From Loxodes magnus (lineage: Eukaryota; Ciliophora; Karyorelictea; Loxodida; Loxodidae): a stretch of DNA of 64,000 nt. Numbering within the stretch: the stretch's first letter is position 1; the number at the start of each line of letters is the position of its first letter. Positions 11,744-23,640 of the stretch are shown piece by piece. Under the pieces are notes generated by a model. The model had not been told where the DNA came from. It saw only the letters and a program-made list of their open reading frames with translations, and searched no databases. The stretch is taken from positions 186,001 through 250,000 of the forward strand of contig CAMPDV010000361.1 in NCBI GenBank assembly GCA_946699065.1, given 5' to 3'. The translations under genes and the position numbers were made by a program.

Positions 11744-13870
11744 GTTATCAGCTTATAGTTTTAAAGTTTATTTTAAGTTTTGTAAATTTTGCTTATTAGC
11801 TAGTATTTCTTCAATACTATCATTATAATGGATTTAATTAATTATTATATTTAATTGATTAGTTATAGAATTAAAGTCACTTTTCTTTACTCAAAAGTAT
11901 TTTCTCAATAACTTATAAAGTAAGAGTTAATCAAATAGGCTAATATAGCTAAAATATTTTCTTAAGTTTAAAGAAATTATTCATGTTCTTACCTTTTAAT
12001 TAGATATTAAATAGTAAGATAATTACAGTTTAATGGTGAAAACATATCTGTTTGCTATTCAAATTACCTTTATTTATTTAGTCCATGAAAATGTTAAATT
12101 TTTCAATCCATTATCTCCTTTTTGTTATCTTATGTTAGTATACAATATTTTCTTTATCTCATTAAATTTATTTTTGATACTTTTTTAATTCATTTCTTAA
12201 ACGTTTCTTTTAAGTATTAGCAACATATCCACAACTTAATTTAACTTCTTATTTTTCCTATATCATTATCTACCTTAACCAGCTTCAAAGAATATGTAGC
12301 TCATTGTGAAGCTTTTCCAATATTTTTCCAATTTTCAGTTTTTAGTAATATAACCTTCTTACTTATGATCTATATCTGCTATTTTAACAATTAATAGATA
12401 TCATCTAGTATTCTTTCCTAAACAATTCTTATGCTAATTATGCTATTAGTCCCTTAAAAAATAGTCTTAAACTTTCTTTTGTAGTAATCTAGGTTGGATC
12501 TTATGCTGAATTATTGCATTATAGTTTTAATTAATTCTAATAGCTACTATCCTACTGGATTTAGTTTATTTGCTACAAATTATGTATATGTGCATTAAAT
12601 CTCATACTATACTTATAAACTTAAATTGCTTTTAATTAGGCTTTCATAGAAACCGATTCATTATTCCTCAAGTAGGCGCATATACATTAAGTAAGATTCA
12701 TACAAATTACAATCCTTCCAGTATTTCATTTTATTCCATTTACTTCATACTCTCTCCATATCAATTCTTCTTTAATATATAAAGCCACTCCTTTACTAAG
12801 TCTAGTTCCATTATTCCTTTATTTCAAGCATATCTTTAATTCAATCTATAAACACTTCTTGAGTCACCATAATATATCTTTTTCAAGCATTCATTTACAT
12901 AACTCTTCTTTGTTCGACTTTATTCCTCTTATATTATCAGTTCTTATGTTAATTTCAAATATTCACATTTTCTTTATCTTCATTGTTTGATTCTTTAGTA
13001 TCATCAATTTAGCTTAGTCTTTTTCAAAACCAAATTACTCTAATGTTTGTATTTATCTTCAGGTTTTATGTATGCTATCTTTTCTCATATTATTTCTTGT
13101 TTATTATTCAAAGTAATTGCATCAGTTATCAAAATAGCTAGTTACTTATTGAACCTTATTTTTCAAAAGGTTCAATTCCATTTTTTCTCTCATGGTGTTA
13201 AACTTTGGCTTTTCCATATATCTAAGTAGCAGAAATCATTTTATCTCAGCATTTATTCAGTTAAATGATCTTTTATTATTCTATCAATTGTTGCCTATCT
13301 CGCGTATAATTATTTAAGCAATTTTATACTTTAGGATCCAAATTTTTGCTTGCTACTCTTCTTTATAATTTCTTTAACATTTCTTTAGTTTTTCTATTTT
13401 TATTTATATATCTTTTATTTCAGTTTGTTATTTCTTCTTACATAATCCGCCACTTTTTTTGATATTCCAATATAACTGATTATTAGCTTGATTTATTTTT
13501 AATCTTCTATATTACTTAGTACTGTATCTAATTTTTTGACAGCTTACATATCATCATATTGCCAATTAATTCAACTTTAACCGTAAATTTTTTCTTACAG
13601 TCAAGTAGGAATATTTTCTGGATAAGTGGTTCGAATATTTTTAGGTACATAGTTGTTCTACCATTAAGTCCTATTGTTCCTTTTATTGTAAGCAAGATTG
13701 TTTTTTTATATTTCTGCAGGTTTTTAGCTATTTTTCTGTTTTAGTTAAGCAGTTATCTAAACCTAAAGAGTATTTTATTAGTTCATCATATTTTCCTTGC
13801 TTTTTTCTCCATTCTCAAAACTTGATTTGGATGTTACTGAGTAGTTCTTACTGGTTCATCATATTAATCA
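11744..13870 (-). pseudogene. family C non-LTR retrotransposon, unit 2 (ORF1 remnant and endonuclease)
   Basis: Read leftwards, an ORF1-like segment (about 13830-13400, TIKGTIGLNGRTTMYLKIF) resembles family A ORF1 (TVKGTTWANGKMKNYL). The endonuclease starts near 12957 (IRTDNIRGIKSNKEEL, LSKGVALYIKEEL), clearly related to the family A endonuclease. The frame is disturbed downstream and I find no clear reverse transcriptase motifs. The left edge at 11744 (GTTATCAGCTTATAG) is shared exactly with unit 3 at 29774, so it is a true boundary of the duplicated unit. The element is head-to-head with the unit's family A copy. Confidence 0.65.
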
Positions 13871-13885
13871 AGAAAATTTATTATA

Positions 13886-14660
13886 TAAAAAAATGGCCCC
13901 AAAAAAGTAATCATCACCTATTTAGCCAAGCTCAAAATGAATACTTAATCGATCTGGAATTTCTCTTAAGTAAGAACCAAAAGCTATAATATTCTTTTAA
14001 AGAGTTACATAAAAATATAATAATCCTACAGGATAGTATCACTGGAATTCACATCAATAGCAATGAGATCAAATAGCAACTTAACTTTATTCCTTCGATT
14101 GAACAAATTAATTAGAGAATTTAAGCGTCCGAAGCAAAATTAGAGTTTTTCTGATAATATAATCAACAAATTTGTGAAAAATGGATTTCTTAGATCATGC
14201 AAAATCAAGGAAACAATCCGATGGACGTAGAAGCAAAAGATCCAAAGTAATTTATTATCAGGAAAAGAAAAATGCTGATACTGTAAAAAAATGGGACAAA
14301 AGATAAGAGAATGTTGTAATTATTAAAAAAACAAGAATACAAAAGCCAAAAAAAGGGTATAATTTAAACAAGTTGTGAAACACGCAAGATATCAGAGTAT
14401 TCAGAAAAAATGATTGTAAATCACTTAGAATGCTCCTTAAATACAAGTGGCTGTAAGTAATTTCAACAGAAGTTTGTTAGGATTCGATACAGAAGAGATA
14501 CTGAGAAAGAAAAGATTCAGATTTGTCAAGAGACATGATAAAGAAGATTGGAGCAAATTTAAAGTAGAAGGTGAATTTATTTAAGCTTAACAAAAAATTT
14601 GATTTGTGACAAAACTAATAATGTTGAAGTCAAGATAATCTATTATATTATCTTATCTTA
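13886..14660 (+). mobile_element. zinc-knuckle cassette, unit 2 (coiled coil + CCHC-like protein)
   Basis: Units 4 and 5 lack this ~775 bp at the equivalent site (about 45287 and 61473), so it is a presence/absence insertion. It encodes on the plus strand an acidic coiled coil (NEYLIDLEFLLSKNQKLQ), then in another frame a zinc knuckle CWYCKKMGQKIREC, in which Gln replaces the usual His, then VSNFNRSLLGFDTEE and a basic tail. The layout resembles gag-like ORF1 proteins. The start near 13894 (MAPKKQ) is in a third frame, so the gene is broken. The cassette at 57861-58735 is related and has an intact CCHC. Confidence 0.6.
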
Positions 14661-15192
14661 TGATTGAGTTTTTATCGAGAGTATAGGTGCTATAATGGCT
14701 TAGCTTTATTATTGGTTATATAAGGGACATTTTTAAGTATAAATAGTAATTAGTTTAAATGATTAAAGGAAGTAATGTATTTAGGGTTTAAGATGTTGAC
14801 TTGATGATAGTAGTGATGATTTAATTAGTATTTAGATATAGGTATAGCTTAATGATTATTTTATTATAGTTATGATTTGATTAGATAAATAATAGAGTAA
14901 TCTAAGTAATACTTGTATAATTTGAATATAAGGATGTATTTAAAGAATTTTTTTGACTGTGTTGAATATCAGTATGTTATAAATTGTATGTTTGTACCTG
15001 AATAATGATAATATTTGAATAATAGATTTTTAAAGATTTTTAGATAAATTTGATTCTTTATTTATTTTAGACGCTTTAACCATTTTAATAAGTAGTAGCA
15101 TATTTACCTAATTATATATCTTTAAACTACTTCTTTATATATTAAGATATATTTAAATGTTATTAATAATATAGATATTATTATTATGTTTT
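14661..15192. other. 3' flank of the RING-Kelch gene, unit 2
   Basis: This conserved but indel-rich region is shared by units 2-5. The distance from the RING-Kelch TGA to a common GACGCTTTAA word is 123, 125, 128 and 127 bases in units 2, 3, 4 and 5, which is not frame-preserving, so it is probably untranslated. Confidence 0.5.
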
Positions 15193-16587
15193 TCAGTTAT
15201 GACTTCTAATACTTCTATAACTCAATTTTTCTAAATCAATCCTCATTATCGAAACTCTTGGCTATTCTATAGCAAAAACATATCCATAGTTTTTTCTTAT
15301 TTTCATCTCCGTTAAAGCTTCAACATCTTTAAAAATTTAACTTTATTATCATTATTCTTTGCTTCTTTTATATATTCTTCTTGAATATTCATTCGTAAAT
15401 CCATTTTTCATACCTCCAAATATGACAAAAGGTTCTAAAGAAACTATAGGCCTAAGAACAGCTTCAGGAAGATTCAAATTTTACTTACTTCATCTTTCAT
15501 TCTATATGTTATATTTTCATATATCTTTTAAAGTCTATCCTTTCTAATTAAAGCCTCCAAAAGAATAAATATTTTATTCATCTTTATCTACTACTAAAGT
15601 TAAATCTGCTATTTTGAATGGAAATTAATAACAGTTTTATCATTTACTTTAGTTTCCAATCCTTAACTTTACTACTGATTATAAAGATTGATTATTATTA
15701 GTACCTCCTCCAACCACATAAAGATATTTTTAAGCTGCAGCTATTCCAAAGGCACCTCTTCCCTCATTTAGATCACTAAGTTTTATTCCATTACCTTCAT
15801 AATCGAACTACCAAATTTCTTTTATTCCTTTCTTTTAATTTCTGTTATATCCTCCAATTAAATATAACTTATTTTCATATTCTATACTTTTACTAAGTTC
15901 TGGAATTATAATTTAAACTTAGACTTATCGTAATTACTCTGTTTAAATATTAAATAAACTTAATCTTTAAATTTTTCAATTAAAAAAGTGAATATAGTTA
16001 GATTATATAAAGTGCTAGGTTAGTTTATGTTAATTAGTCTAAATAATATTTGGTTACTTAGTATTGTGTTATAGTTTGTATCTTATTAGATTGTAAGTTA
16101 ATTTAGAGTTTAGTATTGTAGGTGGTTATGAGTTATATTAGAGTATAGTTGGTTTTAGTGATTAGTAGAATTAGATAATATTTGAGTGTTATTTTTGGTA
16201 GATAAATGTTGGTTAATGATTGATGATGATATTAGTTAGTGGTATTATGAGAGTATTACTAATGTTTGATTATTTGGTTGTAATGGTTTTAGATTTTTCC
16301 ATAATTTACCTCCTTATCTCTTTTAATTTCTATCTAGCATCTTAAATCTTTTATATGTATTATTAGTTTTAAAATATCATTCTTATTAAATCACTTTCTT
16401 AAGGTAAATCATCAAATCTAAAATGGAATCCTTTTTAACAAATAGGACATTACATTATGCCTTATAATCAGTACTGAGTATTCAAGCATACACCACAGTA
16501 AATATGTCCACAAGGTAAGACAGTTGGAAGAGCATTAGTTAAGTTGTAATCTTCTAAGCAGATTAAGCATTTTGGTAACGCTTACAT
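15193..16587 (-). CDS. RING-Kelch protein, unit 2 (full length, 464 aa)
   Basis: The start is the ATG complementary to 16585-16587 and the proposed stop is the TGA complementary to 15193-15195. The layout is RING C3HC4 (7-50), charged helix, N/Q/T-rich linker (about 96-237), then Kelch blades. The last blades are clear: NIYSFGGFNQKGQTLKDIW, then YNIQNERW, then VIFGGMKNGFTNEYSRR and EQW. All six Trp I place in the gene are TGA, each at a site where the family has Trp. The length of 1395 nt is identical in units 3 and 5, and downstream spacing is not a multiple of three. The likely role is a ubiquitin E3 ligase with a Kelch substrate-binding half. It is divergent from family A ORF1 across a ~300 bp gap. 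Confidence 0.85.
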
Positions 16588-16885
16588 TTTTATTATTATT
16601 TAGACTACAAAAGCTATAAAGGTAATTTATAACAGTTACCATCAAAAATTAAGTAAAAATATCAACTAATACATTATTACTTTATTTATCATTATTTATT
16701 TAAAAGTACAATATTAAGCTATTATATCAAGTAGCAATACTATATTCCACATGCCGCCAATCTCGGATCGAAATTAGTTATTAAATTTAATAAAGATATG
16801 AAAGAGTTTTACAATTTAATCAGATCTTTGATAATATTTTTAAGAAAAACGTCTCTGTCGCAAAATCTTTAAACTACTAGGAGGA
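16588..16885. promoter_or_regulatory. divergent intergenic/promoter region, unit 2
   Basis: It corresponds to 1020-1303. The palindrome seen in unit 1 reads AATCTCGGATCGAAATT here, one arm imperfect. The 50 bases nearest the RING start are almost unchanged between units. Confidence 0.4.
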
Positions 16886-17815
16886 ATGAACAAAAACAAA
16901 GTGAAAGAAATGTTAAAACTAAGTAGCCTATCAAAAAAGGTAAGTAGATTAGAAAATCAATTCAACCACAACTCTGTGCAAATCATTATAATTGAAGAAG
17001 AAAAGAATGAGCAAATACCATAAAATGAGGAAGAGAATACACAGCTCAAAACTGCTAAAAGAGTAGGAGTTACTTATTTCAATAAATTTTTAGAAGAAAA
17101 TTACTACAACCAAAGACTCAGTCCAGCAGAAATGCAAGAAAATGAAATAATTAAAGCTTTTCTCAGATATCTGAATTAAAAATATGGTAAAAATATTTAG
17201 AGTGTGAAAATCCTTCAGACACTAATAATTATTATAGAATTCAAAAATAAGGAAACACTCACACAATTCGGAAATAATTAAACATAGAAGATTAGAAATG
17301 ATGTAATACCAACAGAGCAAAGAAATAAAGAGAAATTCTACAACATTAAGAACTACCCGATTCACTGAACATTTAACATGTATTCAAGTTTAAGCCAGGT
17401 AGAAACCCATCTATAGCAGTACAGAAAAATAGTATATATACAGAGATCGGAACCGTAAAAGGTACAACGTGAGCCAATGGGAAAATGAAAAATTATTTAG
17501 AATTGAAGGAGATCAAAGATGCAGAAAGTATACTAGATAAGTTAGACGAAAGGTAAAGCATTTACTTGAGTCAGTCTGGAAATCCCATACACGTATCGTT
17601 GTATCGCCAACCATCAATTTTAAAATATTTAAACTGCAACAAATAAGGATATAGCAAAAATTAATACTTAATAAAAAAGCTATAAAGGAAGTAATTAAAA
17701 ATGCTAAAGAAGTAAAAACCAAGTTGATGCATTCAGAAATCAGGAATAAAATGCCTTACTATAAAGAGAAGCAGATAGTGAAGGAAAAGAAAGTGAAGAA
17801 AACTGAAGAAGATTA
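16886..17815 (+). pseudogene. family A ORF1, unit 2
   Basis: The start ATG at 16886 follows AGGAGGA and leads in frame into a second ATG and MLKLSSLSKKVSRLENQF, a coiled-coil opening. The frame stays good to about 17370 (VGVTYFNKFLEENYY, AFLRYLNQKYGKN, KFYNIKNYPIHW). A frame change follows, then TVKGTTWANGKMKNYLELKE (about 17450-17500). A C-terminal basic part (EVIKNAKEV, YYKEKQIVKEKKVKK) needs yet another frame. At 17574-17610 there is a patch absent from units 1 and 3 that reads antisense as a WD40 blade end. ORF1 proteins chaperone retrotransposon RNA; this copy looks decayed. Confidence 0.65.
17574..17610 (-). repeat. antisense WD40 fragment inserted in ORF1, unit 2
   Basis: Units 1 and 3 lack these ~36 bases (sites at 1981-1990 and 35601-35610); units 2 and 4 have them. 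Read on the minus strand they give GDTTIRVWDFQ, matching the blade end EDTTINIWNFQ of the WD40 gene at 49015-49050. By hand I count about 25 of 32 bases identical, including GATACAACGAT and ATTTCCAGAC. Confidence 0.6.
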
Positions 17816-17952
17816 ACCTTCAAATAAAATACCACTTTTTATTTCTATCTAAAACAACAAGTTTAAGCCATATTAAAGTTACTTTAAAAGCGATATACTT
17901 TAATAGATATTTAACAACAAAATTAAATAACAAAACTGAGACGAAACTATCA

Positions 17953-20900
17953 ATGTCACAAAAAACAGAAAGTAAAATAGGAAATATGGCAAAAAAACTG
18001 AAACAACTAGAAAGCAGTGACAGGAAGGAAGTATACATAAATACAATGCTGTCTCAAAAAAGATAGAAAAAAATATAATGGCAAGGATGATAATATCGAG
18101 TAAAAAATATTGAAGACATAAGTACAGGAAAAATAATAAACTTTTAAAAAGATTTTAATTTCACGATATTAAAGAAGAGAAAACTAAAATGGAGGATAGA
18201 AAAATAGGAAGTACAAGGAAAAACTAATATAATAAAATAGTCAGAATTAAACATAGGCGCAGCAAATGTCAGATGAATAAAATAAACAAGAATTAAACAA
18301 GTTTATGTGTGAAAAGAAGATAGAAATTATGGCGATTTAAGAAATATTTGCGAATCAAACTGCTGAAATACCTTATATATACGAAATCAGAGCAATAATA
18401 AAATTGAGCACTAAACACTGCAAAGGAGTAGCATTTTTATAAAAGATGGAATTTACGAGCAGAACCAAAGTGTTGGATATAGCGGATATCAATCAAGCAG
18501 ATCTATTTTAGTAGAAGATTAATAGGCTTAACACTTGATGATCATGATCGGCTGGTATAAAAAAACTTATATAATACTACAACATCTGACTCTGATTAAC
18601 TAATATCCATTTATGAAAGTTAAAAATAATACATAATAAAAGAAACGGATTATAAATTTTAATATTAGGGGATTTAAATGCGCATATTCTCCAATTTTAC
18701 CGTATGAACAGAATAATGCAGACTAATACTTATTAAATTGATGAAAAATTATCTTTTAGAATGTAAAGATTCAAATCAATATCCAACCATCATCACAACA
18801 TAAGGGAAAGGAAAATTCAAAATAGAATACTTCTTAATAAATCAATACATTACGCCTAGCATTATCAGCACAAAATTCTATCAATAGAGACAAATAGGAG
18901 ATCATTAGCCAGACAAAATAAAAATAAAAATTTCGAAAGAATTTCGAAAAACCCTAAAATTAAAAGGATAAACTTTCAAAAATTTAAGCAATAAAAGGTT
19001 AAAGAGAAATTCAAAGAATGATTCGAGAAAATAGATCTTAGCGAATTCGAAAATTTCGATAGCGAAGCATACTATGAAAAATGATTTAATTAAATCCAAC
19101 AAGAAGCGACTAAAGCGATATGTGGCTTTGTAACAAATTAAATGAGAAAATAATAATATACAGCAGAAATAATAAAACTAAGAAAATATTTCTAATAGCA
19201 AGCGAAATAAGTAAAATAACTAATTAGATAAGAATGCTAAGAAATTGATAATTATATTAAAATGCGATAAGAAGCAAGGAGAAAATTTAGATTGCATCAA
19301 AAAAGGATAGGAAAAATAAATTAAATATTTTTTAGATGAAATTAATTAAGGAAGCTTACACAACACTTGAAAAGAAATATAAAAATAATTAAAGTAGAGA
19401 AAATGATGCATAATGGATATTAATAAACGAAAATGATATACAGTAATAAACGAAAAGGATATGTAGAATTTTAAAGAAAGCTGAAGGAAGCTCAATAAAA
19501 TTGGTAGCAACAAATTACAATACTCATAAAGGAACACATAAACAATATAAGTTTAAAAGAAGATTTAGTGTGCTATATAAAAAAACTCTACGAATTAAAA
19601 GCTGTAGGACTTGATGGAATATAAATAGAAACAATAAGAGCTGGAGGAGATAAGCTTGTTAACCTAACCGCAATATTAACATAAAAAATAATCCAATCTG
19701 GAGCTATGCCAAGTAAAATAAAAGGATCTTTTATTTTACTACTTCATAAAAAAGGTAGAATGGAAGGCCTTGTGAATTATAAGCTGATTTCACTTTTAAT
19801 TTATATAGTAAAAATCATAGATCTTTGATTATTTGGATAAATAAACTCATAATCGAGCAGGTGTGATGATGAATTATAATATGGCTTAAAAAAAGGCAAA
19901 TCATGCTCATAGCAAATCTTCAATCTAAGAACTGCACAAGAATGACTTCAGCAAAATAATCAAGAAAAAGCAGTAATATTTATTTGATATTAAAAAGCAT
20001 TTGACTCAGTAATAAGAGAAGATATATGAGAAACACTAAATGAAATTGAAATATCTGAGCAAATAAGCAAACTTATTGCTGAATTGTACAGAGAAGAAAC
20101 AAAGATAAAAAATGATTTAAATAATAAATAAATGAGCTTTATAGAGCACGTAGCACCTCAATGGTGCGCAGCTCTTTAATAAAGATTTTTAAAGTAAAAA
20201 AAATTCTTTCTTAAATCTTTCCACAGTGCTAGCATTCCCTTGTGAAGTTGTCTTCTATAGGACCGCGATCAGAATGCTACCTAAGAGACCTTAGTTTCTG
20301 GCATCTTTCATCATTAATGCTACTTGATGCCTCTTCGACCTTGATTTCTCTTCTCTTGGCCGGTTCTTCACCTATGGGAAACTTCCTGGTACCAGAGTTT
20401 AAGTCAGTTTCAGTTGGAGGATAGTTCCTCCATATTTATTTATATTTAATATAAGAACATATTTAAACGGGTAAAGGAATTAAATAAGGAAGCACCTGTT
20501 TCCAAAGGTTATTTAATATTATAATAAATAAATTTATGAACTAACTAAGATAAAATAAAGTAGGAATAACCATAAGCATAAAATTAGAATAATATATAGA
20601 GGAAAGATTTATGGGAGCATCAGCATACGCAGATGATATTGTAATGATGGTAAGTCCAGACTACAAGAGATGATTGAAATACTACAATAGTGATCTTAAT
20701 AATATAATATAAAAGTTGCAGATAAGACTAAGTGAATGCTATGAAATGGAAAATAATACAAAATTTATAATCAATATATATAAATGAAATGGAATAGAAA
20801 GAGTGAATTAATATAAATATTTAGAACACTGATTTCGATAAAGTATTTCTTTTGAAAAATTTAAAATCAAGATTAATGGAATATCAAAAAGCGTAAGCAT

Positions 20901-20990
20901 GAATTTTGGGTAAGCTAGATAATTATTATCTAAGATTCCGTTCATCGATCAATTTTTTGATAGTAAACATAAGAGAATTATTTATTTATT
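17953..20990 (+). pseudogene. family A ORF2 (endonuclease + reverse transcriptase), unit 2, interrupted
   Basis: The start ATG at 17953 (MSQKTESKIGNMAKKLKQLE) runs in frame into the endonuclease (SELNIGAANVRW, about 18245). The GDFN box reads GDLN (about 18668), and GDHQP lies near 18900. A linker domain follows with several TGA-coded Trp (FKEW, YYEKW), then the reverse transcriptase: GLDGIQIE (19608), LLLHKKGR, GLKKGKSC, KAFDSV (19995) and AYADD (20623-20637). In motif A the catalytic Asp codon is replaced by TGA (19985-19987). A short element (20134-20520) splits it between motif A and YADD, and I see no motif B. It is the most complete family A copy, but inactive. Confidence 0.75.
20134..20520 (+). 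mobile_element. hairpin-headed short element S2 with 13 bp target-site duplication
   Basis: The element is flanked by perfect copies of ATAATAAATAAAT (20121-20133 and 20521-20533). It starts with the same hairpin as S1 (20144-20174) but carries a different body, rich in stems: TAGCATTC/GAATGCTA (20230-20237 with 20272-20279), GGCATC/GATGCC (20300-20305 with 20326-20331) and GGAGGA/TCCTCC near 20416-20432. No protein is recognisable. It interrupts the family A reverse transcriptase, so it moved after that copy was in place. The target-site duplication and lack of a coding region point to a SINE. Confidence 0.75.
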
Positions 20991-21394
20991 TTAGGTCTTA
21001 AACTTCTTTTTTATCTTCTATTCTTCCAATTATAGCATATAAAAAACAATTACTTAAGTTATGTGTATTTTTAAATGTTTTGCAAGGAGTTAATTATTTC
21101 TTTGGAGCCATATTGCTATATGATATCATAGTAGTTTTATTAATTAAAGTTTGATGAATAAATGATAAAATTATTTTAAATTACTATATATATTTTATTA
21201 AAACTAAGGCATTATCTTTATTCTTTCAGAGGACAAATTTAAAATGCATAGTTTAAATAATAATGATAAATCTAACTTTTTGTAAAGTGAGCATATAGTT
21301 TTTATAAATAAATGAAAAGGAACTAAAAATAAAATATATAAGATAGTTTATAAATAATAGCACAACAACATTACATAATTTACTAATGTAGCAA
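20991..21394. other. AT-rich spacer, no feature recognised
   Basis: No domain, repeat or RNA gene is visible here. Confidence 0.5.
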
Positions 21395-21830
21395 TGCCTT
21401 TATTTGGCTTGCTTTTTATTAGTTTATATAAAGTCTCAAGAATCATTGAAAGATCGTTTATTTCTTCTCCAGATTATTATTCTTTAATTAATATATTTGG
21501 CTGCTAATCTATCCTTTCTTTACCGTTAGTATTTTATTCGAATCTAAGTCTTTTCCAAACATTTGCTTTGTTCTACTTTTTTGATTGTAATATTATTTGC
21601 TAGAGTAATTAGTCTCCACCAATCATTTTTTCATCTATGGATCACCTTCAGATACATAATAAATATAAGAAAGGTTTTTTAAGAAATTTTTAATTTTTGC
21701 TTTTATGAAATTTTTGGCATCTCCAACAACTGAACTAATTGTATAATACATTAAAGGAATTATCTTTTCAAATTAAAGATTTAAAATATTATTTAAAAAT
21801 GTTGGAGTGATAACAATTGTAACAAAAACA
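21395..21830 (-). CDS. unknown protein fragment, repeated at 44.1 kb
   Basis: The minus strand reads with natural composition from about 21830: VTIVITPTFLNNILNLQFEK, MYYTISSVVGDAKNFIKAK, EGDPQMKKWLVETNYSSKQY, then a Q/K-rich tail. The first ~38 residues recur on the minus strand at 44130-44245 next to the unit 4 family C fragment (IFLNNCLNLQFEKIILLMYY), which supports a coding reading and suggests it belongs to a mobile element. I do not recognise the family. Both ends are uncertain. Confidence 0.4.
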
Positions 21831-23640
21831 AAGATAAATTTGTAATAAAAGGCATAAAAATTATACCTAGTTAAAAAATGGAAGCAATTATTGAAAAAAT
21901 GAATGATAAATAAATAGAAGTTATACACAAAGTAAAGATAAAATTATAAAAATAAATTAAAATTTTATTTATTGTAATATTTTCTTATTTTTGTTAATAA
22001 CTTTTATTTTTAAGACATCAAATTTTATTAAAAAAGATTTACTTAAATTATGAAATTTATTAGTAATATTCACAATTCATCGAAATTATAGAAACATTTA
22101 TAAAGTTTAAGCATATTTGCAATCTTTAGTTTCTATTATCTTGTTTTATTTATATTAACCCCTTATTAAGTTATTCTAATTATAATTTTCATTAAACTCA
22201 AATAAAAACTATTATTATTCAACATATATCTAAGTTCAATATCAATTATAAATTAATAATAATATATAAAGTTATAAATAAATTACTATAGGTAATTAAG
22301 ATCTTAAATCTAACTAATTAAAAAATTTATATTAAAGACATTAGACTAACTATAATATTATTATCAAGCTAAGTTTATATTGTTTTTATATATAAGTTTA
22401 TAACCACTATTTTTATAAACAGAAATTATTAATGTAACTTTACCTTTAATAGCTTTGTCATGAATTTATTATTTATTTTCATTTAAATTTTCTAATTATT
22501 CTTTTTGTCTTAGTATATTATCAAATGAAACACCTAAGCTTCTCCATATTTGGAATCTTCTTATTAAAATATTATTTAATATTTTGTTGCAAATACACAG
22601 TCTTTCTAAAAATAAAATTCATATAAAAATAAAAAATTTAAACATCGTCAGTCAAAACTTCAACTGTTAGCGAGAGCTTTCTAACATGTTAGGCATATAA
22701 CTTTTGAGCTTGTCCACTCTTATTCGTGATGGCATCTAATGTGAGATTACTCGCAATGCAGTTATTCACTTTTCCAGATTACCTACAAATTTTAAAATTA
22801 TGACTTCATGCATATTTTAAATGATATAATAGTCTTAATATTAGTATATGGATATGTTTATTACCAAATTATGTTTATATCTATTTATCTAAATAATTTT
22901 AAAAGTGAGAAATTTAAATTATACATTTAAATTTAATTATCTGTTTACATTTTTCTGAAGTAATACAATTTAATGTTATTAATCTTTTATTTTGATGATG
23001 ATAGCAAATTAAAATTAAACTAAAATATATATTAAGTATTTAGATTAACTTATAGGAATTTAAACAAACAGATACTTAAGTTTATCTCTCATGAACTAGA
23101 AAAATCTGAGAAAGAAACAAGGTTTTATATTAAATCCAAGACAGGAAGAAGTTAGAAGAAATAAATATACTAGAAATTCAAATTTTACATACAAGCAGAA
23201 AGGCGAATTATATTAATGATTAATTAATTAATAATTTAATTAAAACTAAATAAAAAGTTAAATACTTTATGGATTTAAGTATAAAATAGCACAAAATTAA
23301 AGTTAACATATTAGAAATTAAAATGCTTAGTAAATTATTTTTATAATTGATATTAGAACAATAAATAATAAATAATAAATTAATTCTAATAAATAAAATG
23401 TAATTGTTTAAATAATTTTACTAATATTTATAATTAATAGAATTTATATTAATTATGATTATATTTCATTATCAAAAAAATAAGTTTATCTCTGTATAAA
23501 TAGAATATAAAATTTTAATTACTGTACCATCTGTATTTTTAAAAGCAATTTTTATTATTTTTTATATATTTAATTACTTATAATGTTACTGAGTATTATT
23601 TTAATATCCTAAAATTGTATAAAAGAAAGAAAAAGGTAGA
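21831..23640. other. AT-rich stretch with one degenerate structured element
   Basis: Mostly A+T with frequent TTTAT and AATAAAT runs and no recognisable gene. The exception is 22650-22790, which is richer in G+C and shares GAGCTTGT, TGGCATCTA and GAGATTACTCGCAATGCAG with the minus strand of 25320-25480. That part is a decayed copy of the same element. Confidence 0.45.

Noticed and set aside
17574..17610. Spliced intron explaining the size difference between ORF1 copies
   Set aside because: It starts with GT but has no AG end, is in a retrotransposon frame, and matches a WD40 motif on the other strand.
20225..20424. Protein-coding gene in the S2 element
   Set aside because: The forward reading has no domain, and the sequence is better explained by paired stems; it also lies wholly within a target-site-duplicated short element.
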